In this document: one piece after another, positions 24,345 through 32,922 of the stretch
Position numbering within the stretch: position 1 is the stretch's first letter
Layout: each line of letters begins with the position of its first letter
NCBI RefSeq assembly: GCF_934561735.1
Contig: NZ_CAKTGT010000010.1
Span: 1 to 60,741 of the forward strand
Length of the DNA stretch: 60,741 nt
Direction of reading: 5' to 3'
DNA from: an uncultured Eubacterium sp.
Lineage (GTDB): Bacteria > Bacillota > Clostridia > Oscillospirales > Acutalibacteraceae
The notes under the pieces: generated by a model
What the model was told of the DNA's origin: nothing
What the model saw: the letters and a program-made list of their open reading frames with translations, nothing else
Databases searched by the model: none
Made by a program: the position numbers and the translations under genes

Positions 24345-26279
24345 TTAACATATCTTAAATTTAAAATAAGCGTTGTCGCTGTACCAAAGAGGGAAGTTTG
24401 TCCCCCAAATATTGTCATAAAGAATATATGTCAAGCCGTCTGAAAGATTGCCGTATTTGTTGTCAAAATGCAAAATTTTTCCTTTTCCCACAGTAACAAG
24501 AGGGGAGTGGTAATTGACAAATTTTGCACCGTCAATTTTAACATTTTCAACTGCCGATAAATTTCGGCTTCCGTTTTCGACAATATCAAACGGATTAATC
24601 TGCTCACTGATTTTTGTGTATGTGATGTTTTCTCCTTTAGGGTAAAAGTGCAGCATAATGCTCTCCGGCAGACGATTTGCACTTTTGCCCTGCCAAATAA
24701 CTTCAATATCGATTTTGCTTTCGGTAAGCGTGTATTTTATTCTAAAAGTTTCGGGAGCACCCAAATCGGTGCAAAGGTACTCGTCAATTTTTAAATCCGA
24801 TATTAAGATGATTGCGTTGTCGGATTTGTTGACGGACAGCCTGTTAAGCGTGTAATCAAATCTGCCTTGTCTGTATTTGTTCTTGATTTTGTCAATGTTC
24901 GGTTTGCCGAAATCGGGAATTGCCCAATCAGCAACCTCTTTTAAGTTTCTGCTGTAATGCTCAAACCAATAATCATAATCTTCACTGCCGTACGAATTAT
25001 ATGTAACGCAAGGCTCGTGATTGTCACGGATTATCTCTTTTCCGTTAATGGTCAAATGTTTTATTCCGCCAAAGGAATTAATCGCAACCGAGCTGTTTTT
25101 CAGTTTGTATTCTTCTTCTGCATTGCCCGGTTCGTTAAACATAGCAAACAATTCATTACCGTGTAATTTTTTTAGCAAGGCTTCCGCTTCTTTTTTGTGA
25201 GCGTCCGATAAGAGAGAAACTGCTTTTGTTATGTATTCACGCTGTTCTGCCCAGCTTTTTTCGATTTTTTTGTAATTTTCGCCGTGTCTTGCATTTTCAA
25301 AATCAAGTTTCAGGTAATTACTGTATTCGCCGAGTGCAATTTTTACATCCATTCCGCAGGTGTGTTCTGCAAGGCATAAGATATTTTCGGCAAGATTTTT
25401 GTATTCCGCATCGTTACGGCTGAGGCTTCCGTCAGCAAGCCATTTGTTTTTCAGTCCGATAAGCGTGCGTAGTGCTCCCGATTTGTACGGGTCTGCCGAG
25501 CTGCCGTGAATCCAAGTGTCGCCGATTTCCGATGTTATAACAGGCAGTTTGTTTCGCACTTTCCATATTTTTTCTGCATAGTCATCAAGTGAGCCTGCAA
25601 TAACTTCGTATTCGGGATATTTCATCTGTTTTTTTTTGATGTTTGCAAGTACTGCATTATTTCCGCCGGAACCGTGATTGTCAAGTGTGTGGTCAAAATA
25701 TAAGATGTCGTCAACATATTCGTTTTTATATGCTCCGCCGTATTCACCCGAATAAATAACAACGATTTCACTTTCACCCTGCTTCCACAAAAAACATTCG
25801 GGTACTTTCGGCATTGCCGACGCACCGTTAACTCCGATGTGGAGCAGTTTAATTCCTCTTTTTGCAAGAAGCGGAATGAGTGCTTTTGTGTGACCCGGTA
25901 CATCCGTCATTTTTGCCGATATTGTTTTTTTGCCTCGTATTTCGTCTATTGTGTCAATCAGCGCCAGCCCGTATTCAAGACTGTCTTTGTCGAGCAGTTC
26001 GGTATGCAAAGTAAAGGGGAGGGCGTGTGCAACAATGTCACCGCTTTTTAGTGCCTTTGTAAGTGCCGCCGCATTTTCTTTTGTGCCGTTTTTCAGCTCT
26101 TCACAAAGCAACCACGAGCCGGTTGTCCATACAAATTTTTTGCCTTTGGTATTTACACTTTCGGCTGTTTTAATGGCATTAGGTATAAATTCGTCAAGAT
26201 ATTTTTTGCGTATATTTTCCGCAAAGTCGGTAAATCCCAAATCAAGATGTGTTTTTGAAACTACAATAACCTTTTTCAT
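24345..26279 (-). CDS. DUF5054 / GH38-like glycosidase
   Basis: A 644-residue protein whose N-terminal third resembles the GH38 alpha-mannosidase catalytic domain: 'SKTHLDLGFTDFAENIRKKY' places the metal-binding His-x-Asp, 'TDVPGHTKALIPLL' matches the second acidic motif, and 'DHTLDNHGSG' lies near the active site. This layout is what databases call DUF5054; activity is not proven for the group as far as I recall. The C-terminal half is beta-rich like GH38 C-domains. The ATG at 26279 follows GGGAG. There is no signal peptide, so it should act on imported glycans. It is last in an operon behind a phosphoesterase and a GPH transporter. Confidence 0.7.
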   Translation of the reverse strand: MKKVIVVSKTHLDLGFTDFAENIRKKYLDEFIPNAIKTAESVNTKGKKFVWTTGSWLLCEELKNGTKENAAALTKALKSGDIVAHALPFTLHTELLDKDSLEYGLALIDTIDEIRGKKTISAKMTDVPGHTKALIPLLAKRGIKLLHIGVNGASAMPKVPECFLWKQGESEIVVIYSGEYGGAYKNEYVDDILYFDHTLDNHGSGGNNAVLANIKKKQMKYPEYEVIAGSLDDYAEKIWKVRNKLPVITSEIGDTWIHGSSADPYKSGALRTLIGLKNKWLADGSLSRNDAEYKNLAENILCLAEHTCGMDVKIALGEYSNYLKLDFENARHGENYKKIEKSWAEQREYITKAVSLLSDAHKKEAEALLKKLHGNELFAMFNEPGNAEEEYKLKNSSVAINSFGGIKHLTINGKEIIRDNHEPCVTYNSYGSEDYDYWFEHYSRNLKEVADWAIPDFGKPNIDKIKNKYRQGRFDYTLNRLSVNKSDNAIILISDLKIDEYLCTDLGAPETFRIKYTLTESKIDIEVIWQGKSANRLPESIMLHFYPKGENITYTKISEQINPFDIVENGSRNLSAVENVKIDGAKFVNYHSPLVTVGKGKILHFDNKYGNLSDGLTYILYDNIWGTNFPLWYSDNAYFKFKIC

Positions 26280-26287
26280 ATTTTCTC

Positions 26288-26338
26288 CCATACGACAAAT
26301 ATCTCCCATCAATCGTTTGATAATGAGAGATATTGTGT
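26288..26338 (-). other. Intercistronic hairpin before the GH38-like gene
   Basis: GACACAATATCTC pairs imperfectly with GAGATATTTGTC on the minus strand, ending a few bases before the GGGAG ribosome site. With no T-run it is more likely a processing or stability hairpin than a terminator. Confidence 0.4.
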
Positions 26339-26340
26339 CT

Positions 26341-27786
26341 TTAATTTTCTTCTGTGTTATATTGCTTTCTCTTTTCAATAAGTGCTTCGTGTATGTCTTC
26401 CTTTGTTTTACCCGTCAGCTTGTAGAAGAAGAACGGAACACCTGCAAGGAACATCATTATTCCGTGGAAAATCGTGTAGAAGAACAGCATCCAAATCTTC
26501 GTTTTGAGTGATTGCATTGTGCCGTCCTCAACGCCTTGAATATATCCGCAAATTGAGTTGTCACCGTAGAGAATCAGCGGTGATAACGCACCTGCTATTG
26601 TGCCGCTTATCATTGTGAATATGCCGATAACAAACGGAAGCGATGAATCAAGACGCTTGCCGGTTTTAAGTTCAATGTCCTCAAGCACATCTGCTTGGAA
26701 CATACTCGGCAAAAGGTTTGACGCACCAAACTGTAAGCCGATTAAGAATAAAAATACAATAAATACTATTTGAAGCGGACCGCCGCTCTTTTCCTGCTTG
26801 AAATATGTATATCCGATAAAGAAGGCACAGGTGTTTGCAATAATCGAATAAATACCGCTTGCAATGTAAAGTGTGCGTGAATCAAATTTTTTAAGCAAGA
26901 AGTTGATTAACAGCATACCTACAGCCGTGCCTATACCCGTAGGCAAACCGAAAAGTAGGAATTTGCTTGACGAACCGAGAAGAGCCGCCGCAAGAAAAAC
27001 GCCCATATAGTTTGCAATGCTTCTGAAGCTTTTTAAAAATTCGGATATGATAATTGTCCAAGCGTACTTGTTCTTCAGCACATCGCCAAAACCTTCAAGC
27101 GGATTTTTCTTTTCGTTATCATATGTGATACGCTCTCTTGTCATTTTCATACCGAGGAGCATGGTTATTATGCCGATTGCTCCGCTGAGTGCCGCACAGG
27201 TAATGAACTGAAGTGCCTGATTGTCTTTCCAAATAAGATTCAGCACAACTATTATTACAAGCGAAGCCGAGTTGCCTACTGCCGATACAATGCCTCTGAA
27301 CGAGATAACCGTATCACGCTCTTTAAGGTTCGGAGTCATAACAACAGCAACATTGTTGATTGTGCCGCCGAATGTATTTATAACACTCCACAATATTGCA
27401 ACCGTGATGATATAAATCATCAAAAGCGCACCGGTAAGTCCCTTAGGTACCCAAAAACTTAAAAACAGCAAAATGCCCATCGGTACAGCCGCCAGCATAA
27501 CAAGCGGTCTGAATTTTCCGTTTTTGCCTATTCTTCTGCCGTCTATGTACATAACTATAAAAAAGTTGAGTATATACGGTACAATACTTGTTATTACGCT
27601 GAAAAGTGAAGATTGCTTATTTGTGATTTGAACAACATCTACAAGAAAAGCATTTCGGTATTGTCCCACAAAGCCCGTCATATTTGTGTAGAAGAATACG
27701 GCAATCAAATACCATATAAATTCCGATGTTTTTACATTCTTTTTGTCGGTACTGTAATTTATCGTACCGATTTGTGCTTCAGACAT
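26341..27786 (-). CDS. GPH/MelB-type MFS sugar transporter (first)
   Basis: Twelve-helix cation:glycoside symporter of 481 residues in the cytoplasmic membrane. Marks are the GPH loop 'GRRIGKNGKFRPLVM' between helices 2 and 3, 'SFWVPKGLTGALLMIYI', and the central 'GFGDVLKNKYAWTIIISEF' before helix 7. The expected N-terminal 'DP..G..D' motif is altered here. It starts at an ATG behind AAGGGG. It sits between a GH38-like hydrolase and a metallophosphoesterase, so the substrate is probably a glycoside or small oligosaccharide that the hydrolase opens (inference). Confidence 0.85.
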   Translation of the reverse strand: MSEAQIGTINYSTDKKNVKTSEFIWYLIAVFFYTNMTGFVGQYRNAFLVDVVQITNKQSSLFSVITSIVPYILNFFIVMYIDGRRIGKNGKFRPLVMLAAVPMGILLFLSFWVPKGLTGALLMIYIITVAILWSVINTFGGTINNVAVVMTPNLKERDTVISFRGIVSAVGNSASLVIIVVLNLIWKDNQALQFITCAALSGAIGIITMLLGMKMTRERITYDNEKKNPLEGFGDVLKNKYAWTIIISEFLKSFRSIANYMGVFLAAALLGSSSKFLLFGLPTGIGTAVGMLLINFLLKKFDSRTLYIASGIYSIIANTCAFFIGYTYFKQEKSGGPLQIVFIVFLFLIGLQFGASNLLPSMFQADVLEDIELKTGKRLDSSLPFVIGIFTMISGTIAGALSPLILYGDNSICGYIQGVEDGTMQSLKTKIWMLFFYTIFHGIMMFLAGVPFFFYKLTGKTKEDIHEALIEKRKQYNTEEN

Positions 27787-27817
27787 AATTATTTACCCCT
27801 TTTTAAATATTATATCA

Positions 27818-29131
27818 TTAATAATTATTTTTGTTTATTTTCAGCACGGCGTTGCTGTCTCTTTGGTTTTCGTCACCTATCATAGAAAGAATAAATGTGT
27901 CAAGGTCGGCTAAAATCGGATTTTTATCTTTCATTTTTTTCTCTATGATGTGTGTTATCGGATGAAGTCGCTTCAGCATTTTGCTCATCGTTTCGTACAT
28001 CGGCGTGCCTTTTGTATAAGGCTCGTCACCCATAAATATGTTGCGTACCAATTCAATGCCCACATCTTTTGCAAGCCTGTTTTCAACGCTTTTGTCAGGC
28101 TTGAACCACAGCAATCTGCCGATTTTTTTAACCGTTAGTTTGTCAATCGCTTTCATTGCGGGCTTTGGTAAAATTTCGTGCATCTTTACTTCAATCATTC
28201 TGTCAAATCGCCATTTAAAGTATTCCTGTGCGGTTCTGCCGCCTTTGTCATAGTCAAAATCGTTTATGGTGTACGATTTGATGTCAACGGTGTTTTTATC
28301 TTCAAATGTAATTTTTCTGTACGCACACGGACAACCCACAAAACATCCCGTTTGCACATCCGTTATTGTGTTGCCGTTTTCGGTTTTGTATTCCGTAACG
28401 GACTGAGCGTGCATATGCCCCGTAAAAATCAGGTCAACTCCTGCATCGGCAAGTGCCGTTGCAACCTTTTTCCAATCTGTTAAATGGGCGTCACCGACTA
28501 AATTCATAATCGGCGAAAACGGCAAAAGAGGAAAGTGCGTCATTGCAAATATGTAGTTGCCGCTGTCGTGGGCATTTTTAACTTCATTCAGTGCCCATTC
28601 AAGCTGGTCGTCAAATATTCCTTTAAAGTCTTTTAAATCTCCGTCACAGTTCAGTGCAAGCAATCTTATTCCGTCCGTAAGCTGAATAACATACGACATG
28701 GTTTCTTTGTGCTCGGATATTGCTTCGTCAAAACCGAAATCTTTGTAGAATTCTCTCAGTTCTTCTCTCGGCATACCTTTAACGGGTATCATTTTGTCGC
28801 CCTCAAATTCAAAGGAATCACCGCTGTCATAGTCGTGCCTTGCAGTGATTAAATATATTCGCTTTCCTTGTTCTTTCAGCTTGTAAAGTCGTTCTCTAAA
28901 ACCCACATGGCTTTGGTATTCTCCTCTGTATATGAGGTCACCCGGTATCAAAATAACATCGGTTTCTTTGTCCTTTGCAAGTTGTGCAAACCCTGCGTCT
29001 ATAATCGCCGGAGTTTCGGCAACGCATTTTTGGTCTGTTCTGCTTCGTCTTTCGTATGCCTCACCGCTTCGTTTGTACGAGTTGTCAAAGTAGTGTGTAT
29101 CGGTTACAAGGTAAAAACTGAATTTATCCAT
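27818..29131 (-). CDS. Calcineurin-like metallophosphoesterase
   Basis: A 437-residue cytoplasmic protein from the ATG at 29131, behind AGGA. The five metallophosphatase motifs are present: 'DTHYFD', 'PGDLIYRGEYQSH', 'NCDGD' in place of the usual GNH(D/E), 'THFPLLPF', and 'GHMHAQ'. The third motif is unusual, so the reaction may not be standard. The C-terminal 150 residues are helical and family-specific. It is first in an operon with the GPH transporter and GH38-like enzyme; removal of phosphate from a transported or phosphorylated sugar is one option, but not shown. Confidence 0.82.
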   Translation of the reverse strand: MDKFSFYLVTDTHYFDNSYKRSGEAYERRSRTDQKCVAETPAIIDAGFAQLAKDKETDVILIPGDLIYRGEYQSHVGFRERLYKLKEQGKRIYLITARHDYDSGDSFEFEGDKMIPVKGMPREELREFYKDFGFDEAISEHKETMSYVIQLTDGIRLLALNCDGDLKDFKGIFDDQLEWALNEVKNAHDSGNYIFAMTHFPLLPFSPIMNLVGDAHLTDWKKVATALADAGVDLIFTGHMHAQSVTEYKTENGNTITDVQTGCFVGCPCAYRKITFEDKNTVDIKSYTINDFDYDKGGRTAQEYFKWRFDRMIEVKMHEILPKPAMKAIDKLTVKKIGRLLWFKPDKSVENRLAKDVGIELVRNIFMGDEPYTKGTPMYETMSKMLKRLHPITHIIEKKMKDKNPILADLDTFILSMIGDENQRDSNAVLKINKNNY

Positions 29132-29300
29132 TTTATCATTCCTAATATAAAATATCACATTTTCAACTGATTTTTATTGGTATATATCATTTTATATTTA
29201 CAAATGTGTGATAAATTTAAAATATCATATTTTTAATATAATTTCAATGTTTAATGGCTTTTGCAAAGAACAATCAAAATTTCAGGTTCAAGTCCAACAA

Positions 29301-29339
29301 TAAAAGAGAGCAACAGCCTAAAGGCTATTACTCTCTTTT
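29301..29339 (-). terminator. Terminator after tRNA-Leu(CAG)
   Basis: AAAAGAGAG ... CTCTCTTTT arms with an inner AGCC/GGCT stem, followed on the minus strand by TTTTATTGTT. Confidence 0.8.
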
Positions 29340-29424
29340 GGTGCAGGAGATGGGACTTGAACCCACATGAACTTGCATTCACCAGAACCTGAATCTGGCG
29401 CGTCTGCCATTCCGCCACTCCTGC
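29339..29424 (-). tRNA. tRNA-Leu, anticodon CAG, CCA encoded
   Basis: Minus strand: acceptor arm GCAGGAG pairs with CTCCTGC, anticodon stem CCAGA/TCTGG with loop TTCAGGT (anticodon CAG), a long class II variable arm (TGAATGCAAGTTCA), and T-arm with GGTTCAAGTCC. CCA is encoded at 29341-29339. The gene reads codon CUG. It follows the PqqD gene on the same strand with no promoter that I can see between them. Confidence 0.95.
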
Positions 29425-29431
29425 GTATTCT

Positions 29432-29460
29432 GCCCTGCAAAGCAGGGCGTTTTTTATTTT
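29432..29460 (+). terminator. Plus-strand terminator-like hairpin with no plus-strand gene
   Basis: GCCCTGC-AAA-GCAGGGC is followed by GTTTTTTATTTTT on the plus strand. On the minus strand, where the PqqD and tRNA genes read, there is no T-run. It may block antisense transcription or help process the tRNA precursor. Confidence 0.5.
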
Positions 29461-29720
29461 TCCAAAAAGCCGTTTTTGTCAAGTTCGGTAATGAATTTGT
29501 CAATTTCCGCCATTGCGTCGGTCTTGCTTATATCATACTCTTTTATGATTTTGTTTGCAATACTTTCTTTGTCGGTTTCTTTTTCAAGGCACTTCCAGAT
29601 GAGGTGACCCGTTTCGTTGAGCGTAATCATTCCGTCAAAATCTTTTGTGTGCTCGCCGACAGTTATTGCAATGATTTTGTCACCGATTTTTCTTGTAACA
29701 AATCCGTCTTTGATTTTCAT
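29454..29720 (-). CDS. PqqD-family (RiPP recognition element-like) small protein
   Basis: An 88-residue protein with the PqqD fold signature: 'GFVTRKIGDKIIAITVGE', 'GMITLNETGHLIWKCLE' (the conserved N-x-T/S-G..IW motif) and a C-terminal helical pair. PqqD proteins bind the leader of a ribosomal peptide precursor and present it to a radical SAM enzyme; solo members also occur next to polysaccharide or serine-kinase-like genes. No radical SAM enzyme, precursor or exporter dedicated to RiPPs is adjacent; the neighbours are an oxidoreductase upstream (nine bases away) and tRNA-Leu downstream. The ATG follows AAGGTGA. Function here is open. Confidence 0.8.
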   Translation of the reverse strand: MKIKDGFVTRKIGDKIIAITVGEHTKDFDGMITLNETGHLIWKCLEKETDKESIANKIIKEYDISKTDAMAEIDKFITELDKNGFLEK

Positions 29721-29729
29721 ATTTTCACC

Positions 29730-31040
29730 TTAAAGCTTAACTTCCTGCGGCATACCGCCGTTTTCTCTGCTTTCGTCTGCAAGGTAAACGCTGAGGTGTC
29801 CCGCAACGCTGTCAAAGATTGATGTGCAGGCAAGACTCGGCTTTTCACCTCTGATAAATTTAACAAAGTCTGCGGCAAGTCGCTCGTCGCCGCCGCCGTG
29901 ACCGCCGTAAGCGCCTACCATATCGCCCGTTACCTTGAGGTCAACTTCTTCAACATCACATTCTTCGTTGTGTGCATCGGGTGACGGATTAATCTTTAAA
30001 ACAGTAAACTTGCTTTCCTCAAAGTTACCGAAGATTTCACCCTTTGTGCCGATGATGTGAATATCTCTTCTCGGCTCGGCAGAACCGCCTACCATATTGT
30101 GCGTGCCTGTTGCACCGCTTGCAAAGTTAACAAGAACCGATTGATGGTCTACAACATTGTTGTCGCACTTGTAGATACATCTTGCATACGGATTGTCCGA
30201 TTCCATAAGTGCAATTTTGTCCTCGATAGTAGGATTTTCAATATTTTCAAGTGCGTCCCAAACATAAAATGCCCATCTGTCCGGATGGTCTATGTAAAGT
30301 CGCTTTGTTGAATAAACGCAGGTGTCAACCAAAGGGCAGTCTTTCATGCAGATTGTGCCTGCACCTTTCGGAGCATTTTCAGGCTTAAATTGGAATTTGC
30401 CGCCGAATGAACTGATTTGAGTTGGCTTTGTTTCGCTCATCATCCACATCATAATGTCGAGGTCGTGGCAACATTTTGCAAGGAGCATTGTTGTGTGACA
30501 CTTGTCCTTGTTTGCCCATTTGCCTCTTACATATGAAGTTGAAAGGTGGTGGTACGAAACATGCTCGGTTGTTTGTATATTGATAATATCGCCGATTTCG
30601 CCGTTTACTATTCTCTCCTTAATTCCGTAATAAAACGGAGTATATCTGAGAACATGGCAAATCATAACCTTAGAATTGTTTTTCTTTGCACAGTCAACTA
30701 TTTGACGCATTTCATCTTCGTTTGGTGCAAAAGGCTTTTCAAGGAGCATATCATAGCCGGCATTGAGGAGCGGAACTGCCGTTTCAAGATGCTGTTCGTC
30801 CATTGTGCCGTTGATGACTGTATCTGCGAGTTTGCCGTGCTTTGCGAGTTCTTCGGCATTTTCAAAGCACATATCTTCTGAAAATCCGAATTCTTCCATA
30901 GCCTTTTTTCTTCTTATCGGGTTAGGATCGGCAACACCGACAATCTTTAGCATTTCAGGATTCGTTTTTGCAAGCTTGCTGTACACAAATGCTCTGTGTC
31001 CCGCACCTACAATAATTGCTGTAATTGGTTTTTGTTCCAT
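29730..31040 (-). CDS. Gfo/Idh/MocA family oxidoreductase
   Basis: NAD(P)-dependent sugar or sugar-acid dehydrogenase, cytoplasmic, 436 residues. N-terminal Rossmann fold 'AIIVGAGHRAFVYSKLA' with 'GVADPNPIRRKKA', then the conserved 'EKPFAPNEDE' lysine-proline motif and the 'CHDLDIMMWMM' stretch with the catalytic His-x-x-Asp pattern. The middle carries a four-cysteine cluster 'CMKDCPLVDTC' (plus a nearby Cys), unusual for the family and reminiscent of a metal site. The ATG follows GAAGGTG. It is cotranscribed with the PqqD protein. Substrate unknown. Confidence 0.88.
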   Translation of the reverse strand: MEQKPITAIIVGAGHRAFVYSKLAKTNPEMLKIVGVADPNPIRRKKAMEEFGFSEDMCFENAEELAKHGKLADTVINGTMDEQHLETAVPLLNAGYDMLLEKPFAPNEDEMRQIVDCAKKNNSKVMICHVLRYTPFYYGIKERIVNGEIGDIINIQTTEHVSYHHLSTSYVRGKWANKDKCHTTMLLAKCCHDLDIMMWMMSETKPTQISSFGGKFQFKPENAPKGAGTICMKDCPLVDTCVYSTKRLYIDHPDRWAFYVWDALENIENPTIEDKIALMESDNPYARCIYKCDNNVVDHQSVLVNFASGATGTHNMVGGSAEPRRDIHIIGTKGEIFGNFEESKFTVLKINPSPDAHNEECDVEEVDLKVTGDMVGAYGGHGGGDERLAADFVKFIRGEKPSLACTSIFDSVAGHLSVYLADESRENGGMPQEVKL

Positions 31041-31072
31041 AGTAACACCTTCTCAGATAAATATCGCTATCA

Positions 31073-31100
31073 ATTATACCACTTTTTATATATAATTCAA
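31073..31100 (-). promoter_or_regulatory. Promoter of the oxidoreductase/PqqD operon
   Basis: Minus strand TTGAAT (31100-31095), 16-base spacer, TATAAT (31078-31073). Confidence 0.65.
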
Positions 31101-31133
31101 TATGTTTTTTGCTTTTTTATGATATTTTTCTCA

Positions 31134-31161
31134 TTGACATAAATTAATTATGTTATATAAT
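31134..31161 (+). promoter_or_regulatory. Promoter of the ABC exporter operon
   Basis: TTGACA (31134-31139), 16-base spacer, TATAAT (31156-31161), divergent from the oxidoreductase promoter. Confidence 0.75.
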
Positions 31162-31194
31162 ATTATTATCTTTATGCGGTTTTTGGGAGGGAAA

Positions 31195-32922
31195 ATGAAA
31201 CAGCTTTTACCATTTTTGAAAAACTATAAAATTCAGTCGTTTTTGGCTCCGCTTTTTAAAATGCTTGAGGCGATATTTGAGCTCATCGTGCCTCTTGTAG
31301 TGGCTTCAATTATAAATGACGGTATCCGAGAGGGAAACCTTAAATTGGTTGTGTCAAAGGCACTTTTGCTTGTGGTTCTTGCAGTTGTGGGTATGGTTGC
31401 GGCTATTACCGCACAGTATTTTGCGGCAAAGGCGGCAACAGGCTTCGCAACGGAAGTCAGACACGCTTTGTTTAAAAGAATTCAAACATTTTCATTTAAC
31501 GAAATTGATTCAATAGGCACATCAACTCTTATCACTCGAATGACAAATGATGTCAATCAGGCACAAAGCACGGTTAATATGGTACTTCGCCTGTTTTTGC
31601 GTTCACCGTTTATCGTTGCCGGTGCTTTTGTTATGGCATTTACCATTGATGCAAAAATCAGCCTTATTTTTTTGCTTGTAATTGTACTTCTCAGTATTGT
31701 CGTTTCGGTTATTATGAAATGCACTGTTCCTATGTATAAAAATGTGCAAAATACACTTGACTCCGTAACACTTATGACAAGAGAAAATCTCACAGGTGCA
31801 AGGGTTATCCGTGCGTTCACAGAGGAAGATGACGAGTATAACAAATTTAAGGAAAGAAATAATCTCCTTGCACATTTTCAAAGAAGCGTAGGCAGAATTT
31901 CCGCTTTGATGAATCCGATTACCTATATAATCATCAATCTTGGCATTGTGCTTCTTATTTACAGCGGTGCATTAAAGGTAGAATCGGGAACTCTCAATCA
32001 AGGTCAGGTTGTTGCTCTTTATAATTATATGAGCCAAATCCTTGTTGAACTTGTCAAATTCGCTTCTCTTATTGTAACAATTACAAAGGGCTTTGCTTCG
32101 GGTGGAAGAATTGCAAATGTTTTAAATGTTCAAAACACTCTTGAGCATACCGATGACAACAAAGTATATGATAATCACGCAGTTTGCTTTGACAATGTTT
32201 CGCTCACATATCAGGGAGCAGGTGAAGAAAGCCTTACAGATATCAGTTTCTTTGCCGACAAAGGTCAAACAGTCGGTGTTATCGGCTCAACGGGCAGCGG
32301 TAAATCAAGCCTTGTAAACCTTATTCCGCATTATTACGATGCAACAAAGGGCAGAGTAACCGTTAACGGCAGGGATGTCAAATCTGTTGATAAAGAAGAA
32401 CTCCGCTCAAATATCGGCTTCGTTATGCAAAAAGCGGTGCTCTTTGCCGGCACTGTCCGTGACAATATCAAATGGGGCAAAAAGGACGCAACGGATGAGG
32501 AAATCAACGAAGCACTCCGCATTGCTCAGGTTTATGATAATGTGTATGCAAAGGAAGGACTTGATACGGTTATCGAGCAAAACGGTGCAAACCTTTCGGG
32601 CGGTCAAAAGCAAAGGCTGTCTATTGCAAGAGCTATTGTATCCAAGCCTGAAATCATAGTGCTTGACGACAGTGCGTCGGCTCTCGACTTTGCAACGGAA
32701 AAGGCACTTCGAGAGGCAATATTGTCACTTGATTATAAGCCGACCTTGTTCATCGTGTCAGAACGAACTTCCTCAATTTTGTCTGCCGATAAAATCATCG
32801 TTCTTGAAGACGGACAGATTGTTGATGTCGGCACAAATGAACAACTCCTTAAATCCTGCGAGGTTTACAGAGAAATCTATTTCTCGCAGTTTAGCGAAGA
32901 GGAGGTGGCTGTCGGTGACTAA
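31195..32922 (+). CDS. ABC exporter half-transporter, subunit with degenerate catalytic residues
   Basis: Type I (MsbA/LmrCD-like) exporter subunit of 575 residues: six-helix membrane domain (about 1-300) then an ATPase domain. Walker A 'GSTGSGKSS' is at 364-372 and the signature 'LSGGQ' at 467-471. After Walker B the catalytic Glu is replaced by Asp (D492 in 'VLDDSAS'), and the switch His is replaced by Glu (E523 in 'IVSERTSS'). These changes mark the degenerate partner of heterodimeric exporters. The start ATG at 31195 follows GGGAGGG; an upstream in-frame ATG (31150) lies in the promoter. It overlaps the partner gene by eight bases. Confidence 0.92.
   Translation: MKQLLPFLKNYKIQSFLAPLFKMLEAIFELIVPLVVASIINDGIREGNLKLVVSKALLLVVLAVVGMVAAITAQYFAAKAATGFATEVRHALFKRIQTFSFNEIDSIGTSTLITRMTNDVNQAQSTVNMVLRLFLRSPFIVAGAFVMAFTIDAKISLIFLLVIVLLSIVVSVIMKCTVPMYKNVQNTLDSVTLMTRENLTGARVIRAFTEEDDEYNKFKERNNLLAHFQRSVGRISALMNPITYIIINLGIVLLIYSGALKVESGTLNQGQVVALYNYMSQILVELVKFASLIVTITKGFASGGRIANVLNVQNTLEHTDDNKVYDNHAVCFDNVSLTYQGAGEESLTDISFFADKGQTVGVIGSTGSGKSSLVNLIPHYYDATKGRVTVNGRDVKSVDKEELRSNIGFVMQKAVLFAGTVRDNIKWGKKDATDEEINEALRIAQVYDNVYAKEGLDTVIEQNGANLSGGQKQRLSIARAIVSKPEIIVLDDSASALDFATEKALREAILSLDYKPTLFIVSERTSSILSADKIIVLEDGQIVDVGTNEQLLKSCEVYREIYFSQFSEEEVAVGD

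Noticed and set aside
29283..29296. T-arm-like GGTTCAAGTCC on the plus strand near tRNA-Leu, possibly an integration-site remnant
   Set aside because: Only 11 bases match, no acceptor stem is present and no integrase or element boundary is near.
29367..29822. Plus-strand open frame across the tRNA, PqqD and oxidoreductase region
   Set aside because: It reads through a tRNA and the antisense of two clear genes, and the product resembles nothing.
32663..32914. Long open frame extending the second ABC subunit upstream
   Set aside because: It overlaps the first ABC subunit out of frame; the GTG at 32915 has a good ribosome site and starts where homology begins.
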